Of a stretch of 64,000 nt of DNA, positions 23,708 to 37,859 are shown piece after piece. A program made the position numbers and the translations under genes. The stretch is from Hippasteria phrygiana (taxonomy: Eukaryota; Echinodermata; Asteroidea; Valvatida; Goniasteridae). The DNA is taken from contig JAZGUH010000533.1 of NCBI GenBank assembly GCA_037893225.1, forward strand, positions 372,001 through 436,000, in the 5' to 3' direction. Position 1 is the first letter of the stretch; each line of letters opens with the position of its first letter. The notes beneath the pieces were generated by a model. That model saw only the letters and a program-made list of their open reading frames with translations, searched no databases and was not told where the DNA came from.

Positions 23708-25099
23708 ATGAAATATCAACCAAATGCAGTATTTTTGACATGTATGGATAGCTTAGATCTGGCGCTACATGTTGCAATCATCGGCGGCTTCTTAGAGTTA
23801 AAACTTGTTGAGAAAATTCAAACCTCGCAATGTTTATTTTCTTTCCGGCCAACATCTGTGTACATATTACCGTCTATTTATTGCTCCATGCATGTCAAAT
23901 TCCCTGGGGTATGGACTTGCTTTACTGATTCATAATTGCATGAAATATCAACCAAATGCAGTAATTTTGACATGTATGTATAGCTTAGATCTGGCGCTAC
24001 ATGTTGCAATCATCGGCGGCTTCTTAGAGTTAAAACTTGTGGAGAAAATTCAAACCTCGCAATGTTTATTTTCTTTCCGGCCAACATCTGTGTACATATT
24101 ACCGTCTATTTATTGCTCCATGCATGTCAAATTCCCTGGGGTATGGACTTGCTTTACTCATTCATAATTGCATGAAATATCAACCAAATTCAGTAATTTT
24201 GACATGTATGGATAGCTTAGATCTGGCGCTACATGTTGCAATTATCGGCGGCTTCTTAGAGTTAAAACTTGTGGAGAAAATTCAAACCTCGCAATGTTTA
24301 TTTTCTTTCCGGCCAACATCTGTGTACATGTTACCGTCTATGTATTGCTCCATGCATGTCAAATTCCCTGGGGTATGGACTTGCTTTATTCATTCATAAT
24401 TGCATGAAATATCAACCAAATACAGGAATTTTGACATGTATGGATAGCTTAGATCTGGCGCTACATGTTGCAATCATCGGCGGCTTCCTAGAGTTAAAAC
24501 TTGTGGAGAAAATTCAAACCTCGCAATGTTTATTTTCTTTCCGGCCAACATCTGTGTACATATTACCGTCTATTTATTGCTTCATGCCTGTCAAATTCCC
24601 TGGGGTATGGACTTGCTTTACTCATTCATAATTGCATGAAATATCAACCAAATGCAGTAATTTTGACATGTATGTATAGCTTAGATCTGGCGCTACATGT
24701 TGCAATCATCGGCGGCTTCCCAGAGTTAAAACTTGTGGAGAAAATTCAAACCTCGCAATGTTTATTTTCTTTCCGGCCAACATCTGTGTACATATTACCG
24801 TCTATTTATTGCTCCATGCATGTCAAATTCCCTGGGGTATGGACTTGCTTTATTCATTCATAATTGCATGAAATATCAACCAAATGCAGTATTTTTGACA
24901 TGTATGGATAGCTTAGATCTGGCGCTACATGTTGCAATCATCGGCGGCTTCTTAGAGTTAAAACTTGTGGAGAAAATTCAAACCTCGCAATGTTTATTTT
25001 CTTTCCGGCCAACATCTGTGTACATATTACCGTCTATTTATTGCTCCATGCATGTCAAATTCCCTGGGGTATGGACTTGCTTTACTCATTCATAATTGC
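23708..25099 (+). repeat. D-A-B-M-P-(AVFLT/PSIY) six-monomer block
   Basis: D and A complete C-P-L-B-F-G-D-A. Then comes the first B-M-P run, in which B has the SVI form and M has TTGCTTCATGCCTG. F-G-D-A-B-M-P from 23244 onward recurs at offsets of 12, 20 and, in large part, 38 monomers, so this is an early copy of the string amplified to the right. Confidence 0.83.
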
Positions 25100-26027
25100 A
25101 TGAAATATCAACCAAATGCAGTAATTTTGACATGTATGGATAGCTTAGATCTGGCGCTACATGTTGCAATTATCGGCGGCTTCTTAGAGTTAAAACTTGT
25201 GGAGAAAATTCAAACCTCGCAATGTTTATTTTCTTTCCGGCCAACATCTGTGTGCAGATTACCTTCTATTTATTGCTCCATGCCTGTCAAATTCCCTGGG
25301 GTATGGACTTGCTTTACTCATTCATAATTGCATGAAATATCAACCAAATGCAGTAATTTTGACATGTATGTATAGCTTAGATCTGGCGCTACATGTTGCA
25401 ATCATCGGCGGCTTCCCAGAGTTAAAACTTGTGGAGAAAATTCAAACCTCGCAATGTTTATTTTCTTTCCGGCCAACATCTGTGTACATATTACCGTCTA
25501 TTTATTGCTCCATGCATGTCAAATTCCCTGGGGTATGGACTTGCTTTATTCATTCATAATTGCATGAAATATCAACCAAATGCAGTATTTTTGGCATGTA
25601 TGGATAGCTTAGATCTGGCGCTACATGTTGCAATCATCGGCGGCTTCTTAGAGTTAAAACTTGTGGAGAAAATTCAAACCTCGCAATGTTTATTTTCTTT
25701 CCGGCCAACATCTGTGTACATATTACCGTATATTTATTGCTCCATGCATGTCAAATTCCCTGGGGTATGGACTTGCTTTACTCATTCATAATTGCATGAA
25801 ATATCAACCAAATGCAGTAATTTTGACATGTATGGATAGCTTAGATCTGGCGCTACATGTTGCAATTATCGGCGGCTTCTTAGAGTTAAAACTTGTGGAG
25901 AAAATTCAAACCTCGCAATGTTTATTTTCTTTCCGGCCAACATCTGTGTACATGTTACCGTCTATGTATTGCTCCATGCATGTCAAATTCCCTGGGGTAT
26001 GGACTTGCTTTATTCATTCATAATTGC
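25100..26027 (+). repeat. C-P-L-B four-monomer block
   Basis: C-P-L-B precedes F-G-D-A, so 25100-26955 is a complete C-P-L-B-F-G-D-A copy matching 22316-24171 at a 12-monomer (2,784-bp) offset. B is the AVI form with AATTATCGG. This is the last C-P-L-B string before the 8-mer changes composition. Confidence 0.83.
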
Positions 26028-27883
26028 ATGAAATATCAACCAAATACAGGAATTTTGACATGTATGGATAGCTTAGATCTGGCGCTACATGTTGCAATCA
26101 TCGGCGGCTTCCTAGAGTTAAAATTTGTGGAGAAAATTCAAACCTCGCAATGTTTATTTTCTTTCCGGCCAACATCTGTGTACATATTACCGTATATTTA
26201 TTGCTCCATGCATGTCAAATTCCCTGGGGTATGGACTTGCTTTATTCATTCATAATTGCATGAAATATCAACCAAATACAGGAATTTTGACATGTATGGA
26301 TAGCTTAGGTCTGGCGCTACATGTTGCAATCATCGGCGGCTTCTTAGAGTTAAAACTTGTTGAGAAAATTCAAACCTCGCAATGTTTATTTTCTTTCCGG
26401 CCAACATCTGTGTACATATTACCGTCTATTTATTGCTCCATGCATGTCAAATTCCCTGGGGTATGGACTTGCTTTATTCATTCATAATTGCATGAAATAT
26501 CAACCAAATGCAGTATTTTTGACATGTATGGATAGCTTAGATCTGGCGCTACATGTTGCAATCATCGGCGGCTTCTTAGAGTTAAAACTTGTTGAGAAAA
26601 TTCAAACCTCGCAATGTTTATTTTCTTTCCGGCCAACATCTGTGTACATATTACCGTCTATTTATTGCTCCATGCATGTCAAATTCCCTGGGGTATGGAC
26701 TTGCTTTACTGATTCATAATTGCATGAAATATCAACCAAATGCAGTAATTTTGACATGTATGTATAGCTTAGATCTGGCGCTACATGTTGCAATCATCGG
26801 CGGCTTCTTAGAGTTAAAACTTGTGGAGAAAATTCAAACCTCGCAATGTTTATTTTCTTTCCGGCCAACATCTGTGTACATATTACCGTCTATTTATTGC
26901 TCCATGCATGTCAAATTCCCTGGGGTATGGACTTGCTTTACTCATTCATAATTGCATGAAATATCAACCAAATTCAGTAATTTTGACATGTATGGATAGC
27001 TTAGATCTGGCGCTACATGTTGCAATTATCGGCGGCTTCTTAGAGTTAAAACTTGTGGAGAAAATTCAAACCTCGCAATGTTTATTTTCTTTCCGGCCAA
27101 CATCTGTGTACATGTTACCGTCTATGTATTGCTCCATGCATGTCAAATTCCCTGGGGTATGGACTTGCTTTATTCATTCATAATTGCATGAAATATCAAC
27201 CAAATACAGGAATTTTGACATGTATGGATAGCTTAGATCTGGCGCTACATGTTGCAATCATCGGCGGCTTCCTAGAGTTAAAACTTGTGGAGAAAATTCA
27301 AACCTCGCAATGTTTATTTTCTTTCCGGCCAACATCTGTGTACATATTACCGTCTATTTATTGCTTCATGCCTGTCAAATTCCCTGGGGTATGGACTTGC
27401 TTTACTCATTCATAATTGCATGAAATATCAACCAAATGCAGTAATTTTGACATGTATGTATAGCTTAGATCTGGCGCTACATGTTGCAATCATCGGCGGC
27501 TTCCCAGAGTTAAAACTTGTGGAGAAAATTCAAACCTCGCAATGTTTATTTTCTTTCCGGCCAACATCTGTGTACATATTACCGTCTATTTATTGCTCCA
27601 TGCATGTCAAATTCCCTGGGGTATGGACTTGCTTTATTCATTCATAATTGCATGAAATATCAACCAAATGCAGTATTTTTGACATGTATGGATAGCTTAG
27701 ATCTGGCGCTACATGTTGCAATCATCGGCGGCTTCTTAGAGTTAAAACTTGTGGAGAAAATTCAAACCTCGCAATGTTTATTTTCTTTCCGGCCAACATC
27801 TGTGTACATGTTACCGTCTATGTATTGCTCCATGCATGTCAAATTCCCTGGGGTATGGACTTGCTTTATTCATTCATAATTGC
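26028..27883 (+). repeat. 8-monomer higher-order repeat F-G-D-A-B-M-P-Y, copy 1
   Basis: These eight monomers total 1,856 bp and are repeated in the same order directly downstream. Y (AVFLT with ATGTTACC and CTATGTATTG) is itself a hybrid of an N- or D-type 5' half and a B-type 3' half. Confidence 0.9.
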
Positions 27884-29739
27884 ATGAAATATCAACCAAA
27901 TACAGGAATTTTGACATGTATGGATAGCTTAGATCTGGCGCTACATGTTGCAATCATCGGCGGCTTCCTAGAGTTAAAATTTGTGGAGAAAATTCAAACC
28001 TCGCAATGTTTATTTTCTTTCCGGCCAACATCTGTGTACATATTACCGTATATTTATTGCTCCATGCATGTCAAATTCCCTGGGGTATGGACTTGCTTTA
28101 TTCATTCATAATTGCATGAAATATCAACCAAATACAGGAATTTTGACATGTATGGATAGCTTAGGTCTGGCGCTACATGTTGCAATCATCGGCGGCTTCT
28201 TAGAGTTAAAACTTGTTGAGAAAATTCAAACCTCGCAATGTTTATTTTCTTTCCGGCCAACATCTGTGTACATATTACCGTCTATTTATTGCTCCATGCA
28301 TGTCAAATTCCCTGGGGTATGGACTTGCTTTATTCATTCATAATTGCATGAAATATCAACCAAATGCAGTATTTTTGACATGTATGGATAGCTTAGATCT
28401 GGCGCTACATGTTGCAATCATCGGCGGCTTCTTAGAGTTAAAACTTGTTGAGAAAATTCAAACCTCGCAATGTTTATTTTCTTTCCGGCCAACATCTGTG
28501 TACATATTACCGTCTATTTATTGCTCCATGCATGTCAAATTCCCTGGGGTATGGACTTGCTTTACTGATTCATAATTGCATGAAATATCAACCAAATGCA
28601 GTAATTTTGACATGTATGTATAGCTTAGATCTGGCGCTACATGTTGCAATCATCGGCGGCTTCTTAGAGTTAAAACTTGTGGAGAAAATTCAAACCTCGC
28701 AATGTTTATTTTCTTTCCGGCCAACATCTGTGTACATATTACCGTCTATTTATTGCTCCATGCATGTCAAATTCCCTGGGGTATGGACTTGCTTTACTCA
28801 TTCATAATTGCATGAAATATCAACCAAATTCAGTAATTTTGACATGTATGGATAGCTTAGATCTGGCGCTACATGTTGCAATTATCGGCGGCTTCTTAGA
28901 GTTAAAACTTGTGGAGAAAATTCAAACCTCGCAATGTTTATTTTCTTTCCGGCCAACATCTGTGTACATGTTACCGTCTATGTATTGCTCCATGCATGTC
29001 AAATTCCCTGGGGTATGGACTTGCTTTATTCATTCATAATTGCATGAAATATCAACCAAATACAGGAATTTTGACATGTATGGATAGCTTAGATCTGGCG
29101 CTACATGTTGCAATCATCGGCGGCTTCCTAGAGTTAAAACTTGTGGAGAAAATTCAAACCTCGCAATGTTTATTTTCTTTCCGGCCAACATCTGTGTACA
29201 TATTACCGTCTATTTATTGCTTCATGCCTGTCAAATTCCCTGGGGTATGGACTTGCTTTACTCATTCATAATTGCATGAAATATCAACCAAATGCAGTAA
29301 TTTTGACATGTATGTATAGCTTAGATCTGGCGCTACATGTTGCAATCATCGGCGGCTTCCCAGAGTTAAAACTTGTGGAGAAAATTCAAACCTCGCAATG
29401 TTTATTTTCTTTCCGGCCAACATCTGTGTACATATTACCGTCTATTTATTGCTCCATGCATGTCAAATTCCCTGGGGTATGGACTTGCTTTATTCATTCA
29501 TAATTGCATGAAATATCAACCAAATGCAGTATTTTTGACATGTATGGATAGCTTAGATCTGGCGCTACATGTTGCAATCATCGGCGGCTTCTTAGAGTTA
29601 AAACTTGTGGAGAAAATTCAAACCTCGCAATGTTTATTTTCTTTCCGGCCAACATCTGTGTACATGTTACCGTCTATGTATTGCTCCATGCATGTCAAAT
29701 TCCCTGGGGTATGGACTTGCTTTATTCATTCATAATTGC
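27884..29739 (+). repeat. 8-monomer higher-order repeat F-G-D-A-B-M-P-Y, copy 2, and start of the 18-mer
   Basis: This is the second tandem 1,856-bp copy. From inside its first monomer it also begins an 18-monomer segment that is repeated at +4,176 bp, starting inside the monomer at 32060. A young larger duplication has thus been laid over an existing 8-mer. Confidence 0.9.
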
Positions 29740-32059
29740 ATGAAATATCAACCAAATACAGGAATTTTGACATGTATGGATAGCTTAGATCTGGCGCTAC
29801 ATGTTGCAATCATCGGCGGCTTCCTAGAGTTAAAACTTGTGGAGAAAATTCAAACCTCGCAATGTTTATTTTCTTTCCGGCCAACATCTGTGTACATGTT
29901 ACCGTCTATGTATTGCTCCATGCATGTCAAATTCCCTGGGGTATGGACTTGCTTTATTCATTCATAATTGCATGAAATATCAACCAAATGCAGTATTTTT
30001 GACATGTATGGATAGCTTAGATCTGGCGCTACATGTTGCAATCATCGGCGGCTTCTTAGAGTTAAAACTTGTAGAGAAAATTCAAACCTCGCAATGTTTA
30101 TTTTCTTTCCGGCCAACATCTGTGTACATATTACCGTCTATTTATTGCTCCATGCCTGTCAAATTCCCTGGGGTATGGACTTGCTTTACTCATTCATAAT
30201 TGCATGAAATATCAACCAAATGCAGTAATTTTGACATGTATGTATAGCTTAGATCTGGCGCTACATGTTGCAATCATCGGCGGCTTCCCAGAGTTAAAAC
30301 GTGTGGAGAAAATTCAAACCTCGCAATGTTTATTTTCTTTCCGGCCAACATCTGTGTACATATTACCGTATATTTATTGCTCCATGCATGTCAAATTCCC
30401 TGGGGTATGGACTTGCTTTATTCATTCATAATTGCATGAAATATCAACCAAATGCAGTATTTTTGACATGTATGGATAGCTTAGATCTGGCGCTACATGT
30501 TGCAATCATCGGCGGCTTCTTAGAGTTAAAACTTGTAGAGAAAATTCAAACCTCGCAATGTTTATTTTCTTTCCGGCCAACATCTGTGTACATATTACCG
30601 TCTATTTATTGCTCCATGCATGTCAAATTCCCTGGGGTATGGACTTGCTTTACTCATTCATAATTGCATGAAATATCAACCAAATGCAGTAATTTTGACA
30701 TGTATGTATAGCTTAGATCTGGCGCTACATGTTGCAATCATCGGCGGCTTCCCAGAGTTAAAACGTGTGGAGAAAATTCAAACCTCGCAATGTTTATTTT
30801 CTTTCCGGCCAACATCTGTGTGCAGATTACCTTCTATTTATTGCTCCATGCCTGTCAAATTCCCTGGGGTATGGACTTGCTTTACTCATTCATAATTGCA
30901 TGAAATATCAACCAAATGCAGTAATTTTGACATGTATGTATAGCTTAGATCTGGCGCTACATGTTGCAATCATCGGCGGCTTCCCAGAGTTAAAACTTGT
31001 GGAGAAAATTCAAACCTCGCAATGTTTATTTTCTTTCCGGCCAACATCTGTGTACATATTACCGTCTATTTATTGCTCCATGCATGTCAAATTCCCTGGG
31101 GTATGGACTTGCTTTATTCATTCATAATTGCATGAAATATCAACCAAATGCAGTATTTTTGACATGTATGGATAGCTTAGATCTGGCGCTACATGTTGCA
31201 ATCATCGGCGGCTTCTTAGAGTTAAAACTTGTGGAGAAAATTCAAACCTCGCAATGTTTATTTTCTTTCCGGCCAACATCTGTGTACATATTACCGTATA
31301 TTTATTGCTCCATGCATGTCAAATTCCCTGGGGTATGGACTTGCTTTACTCATTCATAATTGCATGAAATATCAACCAAATGCAGTAATTTTGACATGTA
31401 TGTATAGCTTAGATCTGGCGCTACATGTTGCAATCATCGGCGGCTTCTTAGAGTTAAAACTTGTGGAGAAAATTCAAACCTCGCAATGTTTATTTTCTTT
31501 CCGGCCAACATCTGTGTACATATTACCGTCTGTTTATTGCTCCATGCATGTCAAATTCCCTGGGGTATGGACTTGCTTTACTCATTCATAATTGCATGAA
31601 ATATCAACCAAATGCAGTAATTTTGACATGTATGTATAGCTTAGATCTGGCGCTACATGTTGCAATTATCGGCGGCTTCTTAGAGTTAAAACTTGTGGAG
31701 AAAATTCAAACCTCGCAATGTTTATTTTCTTTCCGGCCAACACCTGTGTACATATTACCGTCTATTTATTGCTCCATGCATGTCAAATTCCCTTGGGTAT
31801 GGACTTGCTTTATTCATTCATAATTGCATGAAATATCAACCAAACGCAGTATTTTTGACATGTATGGATAGCTTAGATCTGGCGCTACATGTTGCAATCA
31901 TCGGCGGCTTCTTAGAGTTAAAACTTGTGGAGAAAATTCAAACCTCGCAATGTTTATTTTCTTTCCGGCCAACATCTGTGTACATATTACCGTCTATTTA
32001 TTGCTCCATGCATGTCAAATTCCCTGGGGTATGGACTTGCTTTACTCATTCATAATTGC
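29740..32059 (+). repeat. remaining ten monomers of the 18-mer, copy 1
   Basis: The order is TGI/YML hybrid, S, R/PYIY, AVFLT with GTAGAG and SMH, R/CRLP hybrid, P, N, A with CTGTTTATT (PSVY), A-like with CACCTGTG and CCTTGGG, and AVFLT with AAACGCAG. Many are rare or unique hybrids. Their exact recurrence at 33916-36235 is the strongest evidence for the 18-monomer duplication. Confidence 0.9.
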
Positions 32060-35000
32060 ATGAAATATCAACCAAATGCAGTAATTTTGACATGTATGTA
32101 TAGCTTAGATCTGGCGCTACATGTTGCAATCATCGGCGGCTTCCTAGAGTTAAAATTTGTGGAGAAAATTCAAACCTCGCAATGTTTATTTTCTTTCCGG
32201 CCAACATCTGTGTACATATTACCGTATATTTATTGCTCCATGCATGTCAAATTCCCTGGGGTATGGACTTGCTTTATTCATTCATAATTGCATGAAATAT
32301 CAACCAAATACAGGAATTTTGACATGTATGGATAGCTTAGGTCTGGCGCTACATGTTGCAATCATCGGCGGCTTCTTAGAGTTAAAACTTGTTGAGAAAA
32401 TTCAAACCTCGCAATGTTTATTTTCTTTCCGGCCAACATCTGTGTACATATTACCGTCTATTTATTGCTCCATGCATGTCAAATTCCCTGGGGTATGGAC
32501 TTGCTTTATTCATTCATAATTGCATGAAATATCAACCAAATGCAGTATTTTTGACATGTATGGATAGCTTAGATCTGGCGCTACATGTTGCAATCATCGG
32601 CGGCTTCTTAGAGTTAAAACTTGTTGAGAAAATTCAAACCTCGCAATGTTTATTTTCTTTCCGGCCAACATCTGTGTACATATTACCGTCTATTTATTGC
32701 TCCATGCATGTCAAATTCCCTGGGGTATGGACTTGCTTTACTGATTCATAATTGCATGAAATATCAACCAAATGCAGTAATTTTGACATGTATGTATAGC
32801 TTAGATCTGGCGCTACATGTTGCAATCATCGGCGGCTTCTTAGAGTTAAAACTTGTGGAGAAAATTCAAACCTCGCAATGTTTATTTTCTTTCCGGCCAA
32901 CATCTGTGTACATATTACCGTCTATTTATTGCTCCATGCATGTCAAATTCCCTGGGGTATGGACTTGCTTTACTCATTCATAATTGCATGAAATATCAAC
33001 CAAATTCAGTAATTTTGACATGTATGGATAGCTTAGATCTGGCGCTACATGTTGCAATTATCGGCGGCTTCTTAGAGTTAAAACTTGTGGAGAAAATTCA
33101 AACCTCGCAATGTTTATTTTCTTTCCGGCCAACATCTGTGTACATGTTACCGTCTATGTATTGCTCCATGCATGTCAAATTCCCTGGGGTATGGACTTGC
33201 TTTATTCATTCATAATTGCATGAAATATCAACCAAATACAGGAATTTTGACATGTATGGATAGCTTAGATCTGGCGCTACATGTTGCAATCATCGGCGGC
33301 TTCCTAGAGTTAAAACTTGTGGAGAAAATTCAAACCTCGCAATGTTTATTTTCTTTCCGGCCAACATCTGTGTACATATTACCGTCTATTTATTGCTTCA
33401 TGCCTGTCAAATTCCCTGGGGTATGGACTTGCTTTACTCATTCATAATTGCATGAAATATCAACCAAATGCAGTAATTTTGACATGTATGTATAGCTTAG
33501 ATCTGGCGCTACATGTTGCAATCATCGGCGGCTTCCCAGAGTTAAAACTTGTGGAGAAAATTCAAACCTCGCAATGTTTATTTTCTTTCCGGCCAACATC
33601 TGTGTACATATTACCGTCTATTTATTGCTCCATGCATGTCAAATTCCCTGGGGTATGGACTTGCTTTATTCATTCATAATTGCATGAAATATCAACCAAA
33701 TGCAGTATTTTTGACATGTATGGATAGCTTAGATCTGGCGCTACATGTTGCAATCATCGGCGGCTTCTTAGAGTTAAAACTTGTGGAGAAAATTCAAACC
33801 TCGCAATGTTTATTTTCTTTCCGGCCAACATCTGTGTACATGTTACCGTCTATGTATTGCTCCATGCATGTCAAATTCCCTGGGGTATGGACTTGCTTTA
33901 TTCATTCATAATTGCATGAAATATCAACCAAATACAGGAATTTTGACATGTATGGATAGCTTAGATCTGGCGCTACATGTTGCAATCATCGGCGGCTTCC
34001 TAGAGTTAAAACTTGTGGAGAAAATTCAAACCTCGCAATGTTTATTTTCTTTCCGGCCAACATCTGTGTACATGTTACCGTCTATGTATTGCTCCATGCA
34101 TGTCAAATTCCCTGGGGTATGGACTTGCTTTATTCATTCATAATTGCATGAAATATCAACCAAATGCAGTATTTTTGACATGTATGGATAGCTTAGATCT
34201 GGCGCTACATGTTGCAATCATCGGCGGCTTCTTAGAGTTAAAACTTGTAGAGAAAATTCAAACCTCGCAATGTTTATTTTCTTTCCGGCCAACATCTGTG
34301 TACATATTACCGTCTATTTATTGCTCCATGCCTGTCAAATTCCCTGGGGTATGGACTTGCTTTACTCATTCATAATTGCATGAAATATCAACCAAATGCA
34401 GTAATTTTGACATGTATGTATAGCTTAGATCTGGCGCTACATGTTGCAATCATCGGCGGCTTCCCAGAGTTAAAACGTGTGGAGAAAATTCAAACCTCGC
34501 AATGTTTATTTTCTTTCCGGCCAACATCTGTGTACATATTACCGTATATTTATTGCTCCATGCATGTCAAATTCCCTGGGGTATGGACTTGCTTTATTCA
34601 TTCATAATTGCATGAAATATCAACCAAATGCAGTATTTTTGACATGTATGGATAGCTTAGATCTGGCGCTACATGTTGCAATCATCGGCGGCTTCTTAGA
34701 GTTAAAACTTGTAGAGAAAATTCAAACCTCGCAATGTTTATTTTCTTTCCGGCCAACATCTGTGTACATATTACCGTCTATTTATTGCTCCATGCATGTC
34801 AAATTCCCTGGGGTATGGACTTGCTTTACTCATTCATAATTGCATGAAATATCAACCAAATGCAGTAATTTTGACATGTATGTATAGCTTAGATCTGGCG
34901 CTACATGTTGCAATCATCGGCGGCTTCCCAGAGTTAAAACGTGTGGAGAAAATTCAAACCTCGCAATGTTTATTTTCTTTCCGGCCAACATCTGTGTGCA

Positions 35001-36235
35001 GATTACCTTCTATTTATTGCTCCATGCCTGTCAAATTCCCTGGGGTATGGACTTGCTTTACTCATTCATAATTGCATGAAATATCAACCAAATGCAGTAA
35101 TTTTGACATGTATGTATAGCTTAGATCTGGCGCTACATGTTGCAATCATCGGCGGCTTCCCAGAGTTAAAACTTGTGGAGAAAATTCAAACCTCGCAATG
35201 TTTATTTTCTTTCCGGCCAACATCTGTGTACATATTACCGTCTATTTATTGCTCCATGCATGTCAAATTCCCTGGGGTATGGACTTGCTTTATTCATTCA
35301 TAATTGCATGAAATATCAACCAAATGCAGTATTTTTGACATGTATGGATAGCTTAGATCTGGCGCTACATGTTGCAATCATCGGCGGCTTCTTAGAGTTA
35401 AAACTTGTGGAGAAAATTCAAACCTCGCAATGTTTATTTTCTTTCCGGCCAACATCTGTGTACATATTACCGTATATTTATTGCTCCATGCATGTCAAAT
35501 TCCCTGGGGTATGGACTTGCTTTACTCATTCATAATTGCATGAAATATCAACCAAATGCAGTAATTTTGACATGTATGTATAGCTTAGATCTGGCGCTAC
35601 ATGTTGCAATCATCGGCGGCTTCTTAGAGTTAAAACTTGTGGAGAAAATTCAAACCTCGCAATGTTTATTTTCTTTCCGGCCAACATCTGTGTACATATT
35701 ACCGTCTGTTTATTGCTCCATGCATGTCAAATTCCCTGGGGTATGGACTTGCTTTACTCATTCATAATTGCATGAAATATCAACCAAATGCAGTAATTTT
35801 GACATGTATGTATAGCTTAGATCTGGCGCTACATGTTGCAATTATCGGCGGCTTCTTAGAGTTAAAACTTGTGGAGAAAATTCAAACCTCGCAATGTTTA
35901 TTTTCTTTCCGGCCAACACCTGTGTACATATTACCGTCTATTTATTGCTCCATGCATGTCAAATTCCCTTGGGTATGGACTTGCTTTATTCATTCATAAT
36001 TGCATGAAATATCAACCAAACGCAGTATTTTTGACATGTATGGATAGCTTAGATCTGGCGCTACATGTTGCAATCATCGGCGGCTTCTTAGAGTTAAAAC
36101 TTGTGGAGAAAATTCAAACCTCGCAATGTTTATTTTCTTTCCGGCCAACATCTGTGTACATATTACCGTCTATTTATTGCTCCATGCATGTCAAATTCCC
36201 TGGGGTATGGACTTGCTTTACTCATTCATAATTGC
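32060..36235 (+). repeat. 18-mer higher-order repeat, copy 2
   Basis: Eighteen monomers (4,176 bp) follow copy 1 class by class, including the PSVY, CACCTGTG, CCTTGGG and AAACGCAG markers. The first monomer is the junction: its 5' part is A-like (Tyr) and from about 32143 it is F-like (CTAGAG, AAATTTG). This is the expected product of an in-register crossover between an A and an F monomer 18 units apart. Confidence 0.9.
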
Positions 36236-37859
36236 ATGAAATATCAACCAAATGCAGTAATTTTGACATGTATGTATAGCTTAGATCTGGCGCTACATGT
36301 TGCAATCATCGGCGGCTTCTTAGAGTTAAAACTTGTGGAGAAAATTCAAACCTCGCAATGTTTATTTTCTTTCCGGCCAACATCTGTGTACATATTACCG
36401 TCTATTTATTGCTCCATGCATGTCAAATTCCCTGGGGTATGGACTTGCTTTACTCATTCATAATTGCATGAAATATCAACCAAATTCAGTAATTTTGACA
36501 TGTATGGATAGCTTAGATCTGGCGCTACATGTTGCAATTATCGGCGGCTTCTTAGAGTTAAAACTTGTGGAGAAAATTCAAACCTCGCAATGTTTATTTT
36601 CTTTCCGGCCAACATCTGTGTACATGTTACCGTCTATGTATTGCTCCATGCATGTCAAATTCCCTGGGGTATGGACTTGCTTTATTCATTCATAATTGCA
36701 TGAAATATCAACCAAATACAGGAATTTTGACATGTATGGATAGCTTAGATCTGGCGCTACATGTTGCAATCATCGGCGGCTTCCTAGAGTTAAAACTTGT
36801 GGAGAAAATTCAAACCTCGCAATGTTTATTTTCTTTCCGGCCAACATCTGTGTACATATTACCGTCTATTTATTGCTTCATGCCTGTCAAATTCCCTGGG
36901 GTATGGACTTGCTTTACTCATTCATAATTGCATGAAATATCAACCAAATGCAGTAATTTTGACATGTATGTATAGCTTAGATCTGGCGCTACATGTTGCA
37001 ATCATCGGCGGCTTCCCAGAGTTAAAACTTGTGGAGAAAATTCAAACCTCGCAATGTTTATTTTCTTTCCGGCCAACATCTGTGTACATATTACCGTCTA
37101 TTTATTGCTCCATGCATGTCAAATTCCCTGGGGTATGGACTTGCTTTATTCATTCATAATTGCATGAAATATCAACCAAATGCAGTATTTTTGACATGTA
37201 TGGATAGCTTAGATCTGGCGCTACATGTTGCAATCATCGGCGGCTTCTTAGAGTTAAAACTTGTGGAGAAAATTCAAACCTCGCAATGTTTATTTTCTTT
37301 CCAGCCAACATCTGTGTACATGTTACCGTCTATGTATTGCTCCATGCATGTCAAATTCCCTGGGGTATGGACTTGCTTTATTCATTCATAATTGCATGAA
37401 ATATCAACCAAATACAGGAATTTTGACATGTATGGATAGCTTAGATCTGGCGCTACATGTTGCAATCATCGGCGGCTTCCTAGAGTTAAAACTTGTGGAG
37501 AAAATTCAAACCTCGCAATGTTTATTTTCTTTCCGGCCAACATCTGTGTACATATTACCGTCTATTTATTGCTTCATGCCTGTCAAATTCCCTGGGGTAT
37601 GGACTTGCTTTACTCATTCATAATTGCATGAAATATCAACCAAATGCAGTAATTTTGACATGTATGTATAGCTTAGATCTGGCGCTACATGTTGCAATCA
37701 TCGGCGGCTTCCCAGAGTTAAAACTTGTGGAGAAAATTCAAACCTCGCAATGTTTATTTTCTTTCCGGCCAACATCTGTGTACATATTACCGTCTATTTA
37801 TTGCTCCATGCATGTCAAATTCCCTGGGGTATGGACTTGCTTTATTCATTCATAATTGC
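36236..37859 (+). repeat. A-B-M-P-Y-M-P block
   Basis: This follows copy 2 of the 18-mer, but F-G-D are missing: the monomer that would be the next A/F junction is a plain A. Compared with 32060 onward, the next B comes 15 monomers later instead of 18, a three-monomer shortening. Y carries a private G to A at 37303 (TTCCAGCC). M-P is then duplicated. Confidence 0.85.
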
